Assembly: GCA_037013495.1 (NCBI GenBank)
Contig: CM072808.1
Span: 14,299,319 to 14,363,318, forward strand
Direction of reading: 5' to 3'
Source of the DNA: Hippophae tibetana
Lineage: Eukaryota > Streptophyta > Magnoliopsida > Rosales > Elaeagnaceae
Length of the DNA: 64,000 nucleotides
The notes under the pieces were generated by a model. That model was not told the DNA's origin. It ran no database searches and saw only the letters and a program-made list of their open reading frames with translations. Position numbers and translations under genes: made by a program. Of this stretch, positions 10,011 to 20,811 are shown in pieces. The first letter of the stretch is position 1. Every line of letters begins with the position of its first letter.

Positions 10011-12619
10011 CTTTTTGACATTTTTGACCTTTTTGACCCATTTTGTCCAATTTTTCCATATTTGTTAACCTTTCCCCATTTATGTATTAATATATTTGTG
10101 ATGTATTGCTTCCAGTATTCCTCTTTGAGTCTTTAAGTTACGTTTTTAAGCCAAAATACCTGAAAAACAATAAAAATACCCGTGATTCTAAAAAAGACAA
10201 ATATATATAAATATATGATAAAACATATAAATATATATATATATATTAATCAATTAATGTGGATAAAATCATGGTTATTTTAGTGCTTTTTGAGCACTCA
10301 TCACAACCCCCAACCAGCTTCTTGCTAGTCCCTTAGCAAGAGAAGCGATAAAAACTAAAAATTAAACTATCCTAAATCACTTTCGTGGATTGAAACGGTT
10401 GCATTTAGCCTATGCAACAAGCCTTTAAACCCCTAGGTTTCCCTAGTGGACGAGTTTGAGTCTCGTGAGGGTTTTCAGTAATGATACCTACAAACATTCA
10501 ACTAAATGTAAAAATAAAAATAATCAACTTAAAAACTAAAATTATAACAGAATAAAAAAAAACAACATATCACAAAAATGTCTCATACTTTTTAATCTCC
10601 TTTAAGATCATAATTAAAATCTAAAGCATAATTTATTTTAATCTCTTTAAACAATCATGATTTATTATAATAATTAGTCGAAAATCATTTTCATATTTCA
10701 TGTCAAAAATGTATCAATTTAATTTCACCCAATTTCAGTGTCATGAATCAGAATTCGCTTCGACTCTATTCCTCACAAGTCAATACTCTCAAAACACTGA
10801 ATCCTATGGGTTCAAACACTCATACTAATTTATATGCGAAAGAGTTGATGTATAGAAATGAACTAATAGGTTCGCATATATATAAAGAATAAAGGCTCAA
10901 AGTGTTATTTTAACATTGATCTCATGAAAGGAATCGAATGTATAAATTATAAAGATATCATATATAAAAATTATTTTCATGCATAAATCAAACTTATTAA
11001 GAAAGAATTTCAAGATATATGCTTTTTACAAATGAAGAAATTGCAATGAAGTTTTAGGGAATTACTTCCTATATCTTTCTTTTGTAATTAGCCCGTACTC
11101 ACAACTTTGTAGGGAATGTGGGTCATAGTATGTAGATGATACTATATATTTTTTATCTCTCTATTTTTTTCTGTAGATTTTTTTTCAATATATGTATTTT
11201 TTAGGGAGTCAACCCTTGTAAAGATTGTACATTTTTTAGGATTTTGGTGAGTGGTTAATTTTGTGGCTTTTCTGTTTGATCTTGGTTTAGGTAACCCCAG
11301 ATATGTCTTTTTTTTTTTGTAGCAGTCATGCATAAATGAGATATAAGCATATACTATCAATTTCTACTCAAATCATTTAATCTAAACAAAAATAATAATA
11401 AAAAATATATGATACTCTATTAAGATGAGAAAAAAATCATACATTCAATGCGTTTGGAGTAGAAAAAAAATATATTTCACTCTGAATAAAAGAAATTAGG
11501 CTCAAATTATATCTCACAAGGGTAGTCTCCACTAAAAAAAATTCATAAACACCGATTTTGGGTTTAATATAATTTCCACATTTTATCAAGAAATACTAGT
11601 TATGAAAAAACTAACTAATTATCAAAAATAATTACAAAATATTTCATGATATGTTTTCAAAAATTAATCTAAGAGTACAAAAGACTTAACTATTTACTTA
11701 AATTTGATTTAAAGAAATGATAAATTTTTGTGAGAAAAAAAAAATATTTTTTAATTTTTAAATTGTTAAATCTTTTTTTTTTTTCTAATTAAGCATGGTA
11801 ACTTTTCACCACCCCCAACCTAGAACTTACATTGTACTCAATGAAACAACTGTAAATTAAAGATAAAGAGAAAAGAGAAGAAAGATTACCTATTTTCTGA
11901 GAATGTGTAAGTAGTAATGGAGAAATGTAGGTTCAGGTGCATCCATCGTATTCATTATGAAAGTGTATACAGACAGATCGCTGTAAACTTCTAACATCTC
12001 AACAAATATTTTTAGTTTTAACAATTTAAAAATTATTAAACTAAAATAAACAATAAAATTAAGTAAATAAAATAAATAACAGAAAATTACCTAAAATGAT
12101 GGGTTGCCTCCCATCCAGCGCTTAGTTTAACGTCTTAGCAAGACGTAACTTGGAGATTGTATTTTAAGTAAACTCAATGTCCCCTCATCATTGAGTCAAT
12201 CATACCCACAAGTAAGACAAAGTTGTCTACCTATACTGTTTCAAACATGCCCTATTGATTTTCAAATTTTTCTGTACCAAAAACTAGGGGCATGCTTGAG
12301 GGTTTTAGATAACCCACATCTAGGTGCAAATCAAATAATTAAGGCATAAAAATACAATTGTACCTAGATCCAACAAAGAAACTAACTCTTGAGATTTTAA
12401 TTAAAACTTTAAAATTTTTGGAGAAAGTTTCAGACTTTTTTTTTAGTTAAAATAACATAATCAGTATTAATCAAGAGTACTCCCAGAAAAGAATGGTGGG
12501 GCAAAGGCTCCTTAAAAACCATCCTTCTAGATAGAGCAACATTTCCAGGAAAGACTAGTGGCACAAATGCTTCCAAGAACTAGTCTCCTAGACAGAATTC
12601 CCTTAGATCTTTACTTTTC

Positions 12620-12870
12620 ATGCTATTAAAATTAAGTTAATTAAGTTCAGTGAAGTAAAAATCTAAGTTAATTAATTTAATGAAAATCTAAGTTAATTAA
12701 GTTAATGAAAAATCTAAGTTAATTAAAAAAAACTAAGTTAATTAAAAAAAAATCTAAGTTAATTAAAAAGCTAAGTTAATTAAGTTAATTTAAGTAAAAA
12801 TCTAAGTTAATTAAGTTAAGTTAATTAAAAATCTAAGTTAATTAAGTTAGTAAAAATCTAAGTTAAATGA
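12620..12870. repeat. Degenerate tandem array, TCTAAGTTAATTAA-type unit
   Basis: Variants of the unit aaatctaagttaattaa recur at least ten times, with spacers of taatga, aaaa or taag. The unit length is roughly 17-24 bases. It lies in the interior of the Tat-like element, where the two strands are almost pure A/T. Confidence 0.8.
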
Positions 12871-12879
12871 AAATTAAGA

Positions 12880-13560
12880 GAGAAAAAAAATAGTTAAAAA
12901 AATAAAAATAAAAATTAAATAAAAATTAATAATAATAAAAATAAAAATAAAATAAATTAAAATTGAAAAAGGTAAAATAAATTAAAATAAAATAAAATTG
13001 AGAAAGGTAAAAGAAAATAAAATTAAAATTAAAATTGAAAATAAAAAATTAAAATTAAATGAAAATTAAAAATTAAGTTTTATTATTTTTTTATTTTTAT
13101 AAATTTTTTTATTTATTTTTACTATTTATAAACGGTAATTTTATTATACTATTCACGTTATATTATTTAATTTTTTTTACTATTTACACTATTTTATTTT
13201 TTATCTTAAAAAAGTTTTTTAATTTTTTTAATTTTTTTTTGTTGTAAGTGTAATTTTATTTTACTATTCACGCTAAATTTTTTTTAATTTTTTTTACTAT
13301 TTATGAACGGTAATTTTATTTTACTATTAACGTTATATTATTTATTTATTTTTTATTTTAATTTTTTTTTATTTTTGTTTTTTTACTATTAATGAACGGT
13401 ACAATTTTTTATTTTTTTTACTTCAAATTTCAAATTTCTAAATTATTTTACTATTCAAAAAAAAAATTAATTGTTTTTATTTTTTTATTTTTATATATAT
13501 ATATTTTATTATTTCTTATGAAATTTGAAATTTGATTATTATTTTTTTTATTAAAACAAA
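12880..13560. repeat. A/T low-complexity block with repeated tttactatt...acggtaattt units
   Basis: First an A-rich half (aaaataaaattaaaatt), then a T-rich half. Within the T-rich half, units like actatttatgaacggtaa and tactattcacgttatatt recur three to four times between about 13120 and 13410. Nothing coding is seen. Confidence 0.75.
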
Positions 13561-13629
13561 AAAATCACAATTATTTACAGCACAAAAATGTTTTTAATAT
13601 TTTGATAAATAATTTAAAAACCGCTATTA

Positions 13630-13654
13630 CTTCCCCGGAAACGACGCCAAAAAC
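13630..13654 (-). other. Asp-tRNA-type primer-binding site of Tat-like element
   Basis: The element strand reads AGTTTTTGGCGTCGTTTCC followed by GGGGAA, directly inside the 5' LTR. It is a one- or two-base variant of the TGGCGCCGTTGCCGGGGA site used by Athila and Tat lineages. Confidence 0.85.
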
Positions 13655-13655
13655 T

Positions 13656-15523
13656 TGATGAGTGAAAACCGGCATCACCGATTTTTGCCAATACTTTGGT
13701 TTTAATATTTATAAAACTCTCGTAAGTGCACGAATCATTTCGTAGAAAATGATAAGTATACTTCCAAGGTCGATCTAAGGAAGGAATGTATGTGGTTTTT
13801 AATTTATTATTTAAACTTTTAAAAACGAAATTAAATCATAAACATCCTGTCACGATATTTTGGGGTTTTTGTGTTTTTAATCTACTTACATAAAAATAAA
13901 CATAGATTCAATAAACATTCATGCAAATTTTATCATTTATAATGGTGGAGTATTTATGGATATAATAGCTAAGTTAATTATGCTTGCTCATATTATCTAG
14001 GTTATTAAAGATATGAATTGATATTTATTGATTCTCCCTTTTTTATATGAATACCACCTTTGGTGGGGTTAGATATTCTTTGTTAACTAAACAAATCAAT
14101 TAACACCTATGGGTGGGGTTGATAACTAATTTGGTTAATTAAATTAATTCCTTTTTCTAAGAGATTGAAAATGAACCAATTAAATGCCACCTTTGGTGGG
14201 ATTAGACAGTTTAAACTTTATTCAAGGTGTCCAAATTAAACCTAAGAATTTAGTTATTCGAGTACTAACTTTCAAGTTTTAAAACCACTACCGAAAACAT
14301 GTTGTCAATACATTTTCAGATAACAATTCTTATAAAAACTTTTGAAATAGAGCTTCACTCTAACTACCGGGCGATTGTACCAACAAATAAAAGAGCACTA
14401 CTCTAAATCAGACCGGATAAGTAAACCTTAAAATCTAATTTTCAGGTTTAAGTTTGTAATGAAAAATAATATATTTCTCTCTAACATTCTTAATATAAAA
14501 TCTTGAATAAAAACAAAATCAATTCATTTTAGAGATTTTCACCTATTTAATATTTCGCAAGCATAACAACGTTATTATTACATCATGTTTATAAACAGTC
14601 AGCATAGTTAAATTTAATCACAGACAAATTAAATATAACATATAAGAATAAAGCATAAAAATAATTGTAAAGAAAATAAAATCTTTAGAGAACTTCGACG
14701 CTATTCCCGTTGCTGGAAAACCTCCAAGCGGAATTTGCACTCCCATTTATTGAATCAAAAAGCTAAAAAATTACAAAAACATAACTAGTTCTTCCCAAAA
14801 AGGGAAGAACTCTAAAACTAAGAGAAATTAACTAAGAAAAGCTAAAAACTAAGAAAAACTAAGAAAAAAAACTAAAAATCTATGAAAAGGGAGAAAGAAG
14901 GAGAGAAAAGAATGTATTTTGAGGTGTGTTTAGAAGTGAAGGGAAGGGGGGCTATTTATAGGTGAGGATGGAGAGAAAAAATGAGTGAAAAAATGTTAAA
15001 AAAATGTAAAAACGCGGAGTGCAAATGGTGAGGTCATTGATGACGTTAGCATGACGTCATGGGGGCGGCTGCACGTGAAAAATGGGGCGAAATGGGCGTC
15101 GGCGCGTGCGGAGGGCAGCTAGGCGCGCGCGGATCTGCAAGTGCTGCGGGCAGGGGCGCGCGCGGCTTGGCGCGGGAGTGGGGCGCTGCGTGCGCGGCAG
15201 GGCTATTGGGCGGTGCGGCGGCGCAATTTTCTCCTTTTTGACATTTTTGACCTTTTTGACCCATTTTGTCCAATTTTTCCATATTTTTTATCTTTCCCCA
15301 TTTATTTATTAATATATTTGTGATGTATTGCTTCCAGTATTCCTCTTTGAGTCTTTAAGTTACGTTTTTAACCCAAAATACCTGAAAAACAATAAAAATA
15401 CCCGTGATTCCGAAAAAGACAAATATATATAAATATATGATAAAACATATAAATATATATATATATTAATCAATTATTGTGCATAAAATCATGGTTATTT
15501 TAGTTCTTTTTGAGCACTTATCA
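13656..15523 (-). repeat. Tat-like 5' LTR
   Basis: Partner of 8426-10303. It begins tgatgagtgaaaaccgg and ends gagcacttatca (plus strand), followed by the duplication GTAAC at 15524-15528. It has the TATA box at 14952-14961 and the CpG-rich island at 15060-15230. The frames at 15046-15323 are composition artefacts of that island. By eye it differs from its partner by a few percent, mainly C/T changes. Confidence 0.92.
15041..15077 (-). promoter_or_regulatory. bZIP-type motifs in 5' LTR U3, with extra TGACGT copy
   Basis: Here the TGACGTCA palindrome (15052-15059) is preceded by a further TGACGTTAGC (15041-15050), followed by CACGTG at 15072-15077. The partner LTR lacks the extra half-site. 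It lies about 80-120 bases upstream of the TATA box in element direction. The role is inferred from motif and location. Confidence 0.5.
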
Positions 15524-15528
15524 GTAAC

Positions 15529-16633
15529 ACGTGTAGTTCAGGGTCTTCTAGATCTTATGACTGATACTAACATTTTTTTTAATGAAACCAATTATGTGTT
15601 GTTAGTTGAATGAGCACCTTTAGCCCATTTGCTGAGAGAGGATTCACTTTATTCATCTTCAATAGTCAATGGTGGCTTAAGAGGGTTGGAAGCAGAAAAC
15701 AACTCTCCATCGCTCGCAACATTTTCATTAGATTCCCAAATTTCAAAGATGTCACTATCCTTAGACTCCACCATCTTAGTAGCACCAAAATCATCAACAA
15801 TAACATTGACGAATTCCATCATATTAGAGGATCTAAGATTATAGATATAATAGGCTTGGCTATTATAAGAATATCCAAGAAAGATATCAAGATCACTTTT
15901 AGCTTCGAACTTATCGAAATCTCTCTATCCTTGAGAATATAACATGTGCTCTAAACATAGTAAGAAGCTTTACATTGGGTTTCTTTCCATGCATGAGCTC
16001 ATAAGGAGATTGACAAAAGCTAAGTTTTAAAAAACACCGGTTCATGGTGTAACAAGAAGTGTTCACAACTTTAATCCAAAAATGTCTTGGTAAGTTTTTA
16101 CTAGTCAACATTACTCTAGCCATTATGTGGATGACTATGTTCTTTTTCTTAGCAATTCCTTTATGCTAATGTGTCTTAGAATAGAGAATTGATGCTAATT
16201 ACCCAAGTTTTCATAGAGTGACTTAAACTCAGAATCTTTAAATTACTTGCCATCGTCATTTGTAATTTTGAATATACTTATGATGGAATTAACCTTCTTG
16301 TTATGAAGTTTAACACACAAAGTCTTCAAATTGACAAAGGCTTCTAATTTTTCTCTGAGAAGCATTACATAAAAGTACCTAGAGTAGTCATCAACTATCA
16401 CCATGATGTATTTTCATCCCTTAAAACTAGTAGTACACTTTGGACCTATAAAGTTCATGTGAAAAAGTTCTAAAGCCTCATAGTAGAGAGATACTAAATC
16501 TTCTTATGTTAACTCTTGCTCTACTTGCCAACTGGTATGGACCATAGATATGATCAAGAATTTTAGATATCGAAGGGAGGCCTCTACTAGTCTAGATACT
16601 TGAAAATTTCTTTAGAAGTTTGTAGTTCACATG
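15529..16633 (-). pseudogene. Copia integrase remnant and linker to RT
   Basis: The minus strand gives GHVNYKLLKKFSS at about 16590-16633 (pre-integrase zinc-binding His region), then ALELFHMNFIGPKCTTSFKG near 16400-16480. Near 15950-16123 it gives MARVMLTSKNLPRHFW, CYTMNRCF, YELMHGKKPNVKLL. These are the ordered Copia integrase landmarks. An acidic/Ser linker (15600-15800) leads towards RT, which is cut by the Tat-like insertion. Integrase would insert the cDNA copy into the genome. Broken remnant. Confidence 0.88.
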
Positions 16634-16638
16634 ACCCA

Positions 16639-17412
16639 AAAAGTTGAACCTATGAACTCGAATCTTGAAATACACAGACATGAAGTGTTTGAGAACTTCA
16701 AGAGGAACAACTAAAGACCTAATGACAAGTCAAAATGATACTAGAAAGATAACATTTATATTTTACTATCACCATAACTCTATGGATATTATGCACCAAT
16801 GATCCAACAATGATAGAATGCCACAAGAGTTGAAAATTTCTTAATAGATTGGTTTGTAATGGAATAATGAGGCTAAAAAGCTCTCAACTTTGATTAAAAG
16901 TCAAATATCATATATGATCAGAGGTATTTTAATAGCTTCCTAAAAGTAGAATATATATACATTCAAAAAACAAAAGCTCTAATGAAATTAACAACATTGA
17001 ACAAGTAAAATATACGAGAATTCAAAATTATTGCATACAGACCACAACGTACATGAAATCATGCCATAGCATGGTGTAAGAACTAGAAAAATCGAATTGA
17101 TCCTAAAGTGGTATACCATGGTGCATAATTAATCACGTTGGAGCAAGCCTTGGCTTCTTTGTTGAAAATTCATCCGACTATTGCATGCCATAGTGCACAT
17201 TAAATCATGCCACAATATGGATCCACTTTCTAGAATTAACACTCTTATTTCTTACCATGACCAATGGAATGGGTTGTGCTTTTTTTTTGGCTTCCTTTTG
17301 CCTTGAAACAACTCTTGAATTGGCTTATTAATTGCTTTCTTAAGCAGCTTAGTCTTAGAGTTTGTAGTTGGCTTGTTAGGGCATGGTAGCTATCTTGTAT
17401 TTACATCATTTC
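16639..17412 (-). repeat. Ty3 chromovirus-like 3' LTR
   Basis: It shares with 20812-21752 the stretches gacatgaagtgtttgagaa, ctctatggatattatgcac, ggaataatgaggctaaaaag, aactttgattaaaa, and the recurrent catg/atgccat words. In element direction it starts TGATGTAAATAC beside a purine tract at 17413-17425. It is shorter than its partner and clearly diverged. Confidence 0.8.
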
Positions 17413-18196
17413 CCTCTTATTCAAAAGAATTCAACCTTGAATTTGAACCTTCATTCTCGTGTCAGTTTTGAGGGTCATCCATTTGAATCTCACCAAAATA
17501 GTTTCACAAAAAAGAAAAATTAGTAAATAAGGACTCTCTTATTCTTTTACTCTCCTCATTCTTTTTTTCCACTCCATCACCTAACTCCTTTTCTTGTTTC
17601 TCCCTTTCAAGAATTTATTTTTCTACTCTCTTATTGTTTTCTTCTTTTTTGATTCCTCTCTCTTTCACTCTTCTCTTTTTCTTCTTTCTTTTCTTTTTCC
17701 TTTACCTTTTTCACTCTCAAGTGATCTTCATAATCTTGCTTTATGGTAAGGGGTACAAGAGTAATTTGTTTACTATCTTTGACAAACATGTAATTATTGC
17801 TAAACCCATCATATGACACCTTTCTATAATATTCCTATGGTTTACCCAACAAGATATGACAAGCTTGCATTAGTATATGCAACACTTCAACTTTATAATT
17901 ATCAATGTAGAAAGACACTAGTACCTACCTATCTACCATTACCGTATCGTTGTCATTCAACCATTCCCTTTGTTGTTCCATGTCATCATCTTTAATTTGA
18001 GCACTTAATGCTCTCCTTAATAGAAACGTTTCACCTTTTACAAAATAAATCACCAAATCTTCATCACAAGCTACATCTAGAGGTGGCATCTCTTCATCTA
18101 CATTCTCACCTTCCGTCTCCACCTCTCGAATCGCTTGGGCTATCATTTTTCTCTTGTTCGGACATTGAGATATGACACCACCCCTAATAAGACAAC
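17413..18196 (-). pseudogene. Ty3 protease-region remnant with charged linker
   Basis: Minus-strand text near 18000-18150 reads MIAQAIREVETEGENVDEEM then FVKGETFLLRRALSAQIKDD. This is the known segment between the gag zinc knuckle and the aspartic protease in chromovirus-type elements. Near 17730-17819 it reads MSYDGFSNNYMFVKDSKQIT and LVPLT, the segment just after the protease. The protease core between them is not evident. A Lys/Glu-rich linker follows (17631-17740). The polypurine tract is at 17413-17425. Part of a broken element. Confidence 0.8.
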
Positions 18197-19349
18197 TGAT
18201 GAGTGCTTAAAAAACATTAACGTTACCATGATTTTATGTACTTTAATTGATTAAAAATATTTATATTTATTTGATTTTATCATATTTTTATATAAATTTG
18301 TCTTTTCAAAATCACGGGTATTTTTATTGTTTTCAGGTATTTTTGCCTCAAAAAATAACTTAAACACTCGAAGAAAAATACTAGAGGCAATACATCAAAA
18401 ATATATTGGGAAATAAATGAGGATATATCAAAAAGATGGAAAAATTGGTCAAAATGGGTCAAAAGGGTCAAAAATGTCAAAAATGTCAAAAAGGTCGAAA
18501 TCCCACGCCGAGAAATGCATGCAGCGTGCCAAACCATGCAAAGTATCCACCTGCACAAATCCAAAGTTTATGCATATCTTCCCAAACAACACCGAACTCG
18601 CATGCCCCATCATGCCAAATTCATGTGCACCACTTCTGGTGTCAATGTTTATGTCAGTGCCTATCCATTCTTCCTTAGTGCTTATGTTAGCGTCTGTCGA
18701 TTATGCATTTTTACCCAGTTTTTATCATTTTTCCCACTTTTTTACCCTTCTCCTGACTTATAAATACCCTCTCTCCTCCATTACAAAAAACCCCTAAAAC
18801 ACACCTCAAATACATTTTCTTAGCTCTTTCTTTCTCTAGTTTTCTTAGTTTCATGGTTTTTTAATTTTAAAGTTCTTGTCTTTTTGAGAAGAATTAGTTA
18901 TGTTTTTGTAAATTTCTAGCGTTTTTATTCAATAGAGATAAATGCAAATCCATTTGGAGGTTTTCTAGCAAAACATTTAGCATCATGGTTCTGTAAGTAT
19001 TCTTATTCTTTACAGTTATTTTTATGTTTTATTCTTATATTTATATTTAATTTTTTTGTGATTAAATTTAACATGACTTCCTGTTTGTAAACATGATATA
19101 ATAATAACGTTGTATGCTTGTAAAATATTAAATATGTAAAAATCTCTATAAAATGAATTAATTTTGTTTTTATTTAAGATTTTATATTAAGAATGTTAGA
19201 GAGAAATATATTATTTTTCATTATAAACTTAAATTTTGAAATTAGATTTTAAGGTTTAATTATCCGGTCTGATTTAGAGTAGTGCTCTTTTATTTATTGG
19301 TACATCGCCCGGTAGTTAGAGTGAAGCTCTATTTCAAAAGTTTTTATAA
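18197..19349 (+). repeat. 5' part of a Tat-like LTR, inserted in Ty3 element
   Basis: It starts TGATGAGTGCTTAAAAAAC and follows, in plus orientation, the minus strand of the 13656-15523 LTR: cacgggtatttttattgttttcaggtattttt, then the ggtcaaaatgggtcaaaa segment, TATA box TATAAATA (18759-18766), and the cggtctgatttagagtagtgctc segment. It stops near 19349 at ttttataatatt, lacking the last third of the LTR. It lies opposite to and inside the Ty3 gag, near the zinc-knuckle end. It is more diverged than the 8426/13656 pair, so it is an older family member. Short frames in it are not genes. Confidence 0.88.
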
Positions 19350-20430
19350 TATTATGATTTTGAGTTGGGATTTTAGTTTTACCTTTATCCTTGGTGATCT
19401 CCACCTCTTTAGCTTTAATTGGTTCAAATTTTTCTTGAAACTTATTCCTTATTCTTTTCTCCAATTAGACTTCCCAAGTGTTGTAAATTTTGGCTCTTAT
19501 GATAGATTGATTACGTCTCTTTTTAAATTGCCTCTCCACTTTCATTGCTATGTGGACCATGTCCTCCAACTCTACATAGTGATGAAGCTCCACTATGTTG
19601 GAAATCTCTTGGTTGAACCCACTTAGGAATCAAACCATGGTAGTTTCTACACTAGTTCTTATCATTTCCACTTCCATCTCTTTGTAGTAATCATTTACCA
19701 TCTTGGACCCTTGATTAAGGCTCTATAATTTTTGTTGCAACTCCCTATGCTAATAGCTAGGGATGAAACTATTTTTTTATTATAACGTTAATGTCTTCCC
19801 AATTGTTAATTGGCCATTCATGGTTCCTCATCCTACCAATCACTAATTGATCATTCCATCTTAGTGTATAATCAGTAAATTCAATTATGATGAGTTTAAT
19901 CTTTTTATTTTGGCATATTTATGGCACACGAAGAGATGTTCCACTTTCTGCTCATACTCTTGTAATAACTTAGTGTTATTCTTCCGTTGGAAGGGTGGCA
20001 TCTTCATTTTGATCCTTCCAAAGTTTCAATCAACTCTATCATGTGGCCTAGGTGATGGTCTTCGAAAACCTCCCCTTTTATTTCTACCTCTCCAATTGCC
20101 AAATTTCCCTCTAATGAGTATCCTATCTTCCTTATTTTCAAAGTCTATAACATCCTTCCAATTAAATGTTTTGGATCTTCCTCTACATTGGCTTGTCTAT
20201 TTGTCCCTTTAGCATTGGGAACTCCTTGTGGTGCTCTATATTGCAAGGTTGCTATTATGGCCTCTTGCCTTCCCACCTTCTCATTCATATTTTCCATCAC
20301 AATTGTTATTCTCTCAAATGACTATTGCATAGCTCGCAATATGAATGTTGTATGCACTCTTCCTTCTGGATTGGATGACTTGTTCTTGTTAGACATTTGG
20401 AAGCAATTCACACAAATTTAATACTAATAT
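19350..20430 (-). pseudogene. Ty3 chromovirus-like gag remnant
   Basis: The minus strand shows VGRQEAIIATLQYRAPQGVP near 20210-20270, then IGRMRNHEWPINNWEDI near 19790-19860 (the capsid major homology side). After that come GSKMVNDYYKEMEVEMIR near 19650-19710 and VELHHYVELEDMVHIAMKVE near 19530-19590. This is the capsid of plant Ty3 elements, ending before the nucleocapsid zinc knuckle, where the Tat-like LTR piece interrupts. The longer plus-strand frames at 19282-20421 are complement shadows of this gag. Broken. Confidence 0.88.
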
Positions 20431-20811
20431 TTCTCTTTTTTAACACTAGAATAGATAACAAGATACAAATTATTTTAATTTCTCAGCAATTTGGGTAAGA
20501 AATAAGGAAATAAATAAATAAATTCAATTATTGGAACAAAATCCTATTTTGTTGAATAAAATCTTATCTTTTTTTTAAAAAACAATACATCTTTTTTTAA
20601 TTTTTATATATCAAATCTTATTTTTTTTCTTTCTTTTGAATATATACTGTTTTTTTATAACCCGATCTATTTTTTAATTGAATTCAACAATGAAAAAAAA
20701 TATTAACTAGAAAAAGACAAAAAAATGACAAAACAAACTTAGAAAAATCAAGAACACAAAAATAAGTAAAGATAAGAATCTAAAATTAGAACCTAGGGCT
20801 CTGGTACCAAA
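20431..20811 (-). other. Ty3 leader and initiator-Met PBS
   Basis: An untranslated stretch between LTR and gag, AT-rich and without coding wording. At 20797-20809 the element strand reads TGGTACCAGAGCC, one base from the common TGGTATCAGAGCC site, immediately inside the 5' LTR. Confidence 0.8.

Larger units (their letters stand above)
8426..10303 (-). repeat. Tat-like 3' LTR
   Basis: It matches 13656-15523 nearly base for base, with short length differences: a duplicated gatccaagggtc segment near 8540-8560, and a shorter TGACGT region near 9815-9830. In element direction, U3 runs from 10303 down to the TATA box near 9740, and R/U5 runs from there to 8426. Short frames within it, including the Ala/Arg/Pro-rich ones at 9712-10136, are by-products of the GC-rich island and are not genes. 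Confidence 0.92.
10304..13655 (-). other. Non-coding interior of the Tat-like element
   Basis: No gag, protease, RT or integrase wording in either strand. Next to the 3' LTR, the minus strand of 10304-10335 reads ACTAGCAAGAAGCTGG then a G-run, a polypurine-like tract. About 11090-11360 resembles 34480-34790 of the other Tat-like element (loss of a shared leader-like segment ending in ACATACTATGACC). About 12090-12150 holds the ATGGGAGGCAACCC-type text that commonly ends the pol region of Athila/Tat elements. It then passes into tandem and AT-rich low-complexity DNA (12620-13560). Confidence 0.75.
8426..15523 (-). mobile_element. Non-autonomous Tat-like (Ty3) LTR element, structurally whole
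   Basis: Two nearly identical LTRs (8426-10303 and 13656-15523, about 1.87 kb) both read TGATGAGYG...TCATCA/TTATCA at the ends. They flank a 3.35 kb interior with no recognisable gag or pol. The Asp-tRNA PBS lies next to the high-coordinate LTR and a G-rich purine tract next to the low-coordinate LTR, so it reads on the minus strand. A perfect 5-bp duplication (GTAAC) surrounds it. The interior shares motifs with the gag-bearing Tat-like element at 26492-37240 (same ACTAGCAAGAAG tract before the 3' LTR). It looks structurally complete but cannot encode its own enzymes, so it fits a large retrotransposon derivative. LTR divergence is a few percent by eye, which makes it among the youngest insertions here. 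Confidence 0.9.

Noticed and set aside
9712-10136. Several overlapping Ala/Arg/Pro-rich open frames on both strands
   Set aside because: They arise in all phases from the CpG-rich island of a Tat-like LTR, and the same happens in the sister LTR at 15046-15323. No family wording.
18417-18797. 126-codon plus-strand frame with Lys/Ser and Cys/His content
   Set aside because: It lies across U3 and the promoter of a Tat-like LTR piece. The composition reflects the repeated ggtcaaaa segment and decayed island.
19282-20421. Three plus-strand frames of 77-114 codons
   Set aside because: They are the complement of a clear Ty3 gag on the minus strand, rich in Leu/Phe as such shadows are.
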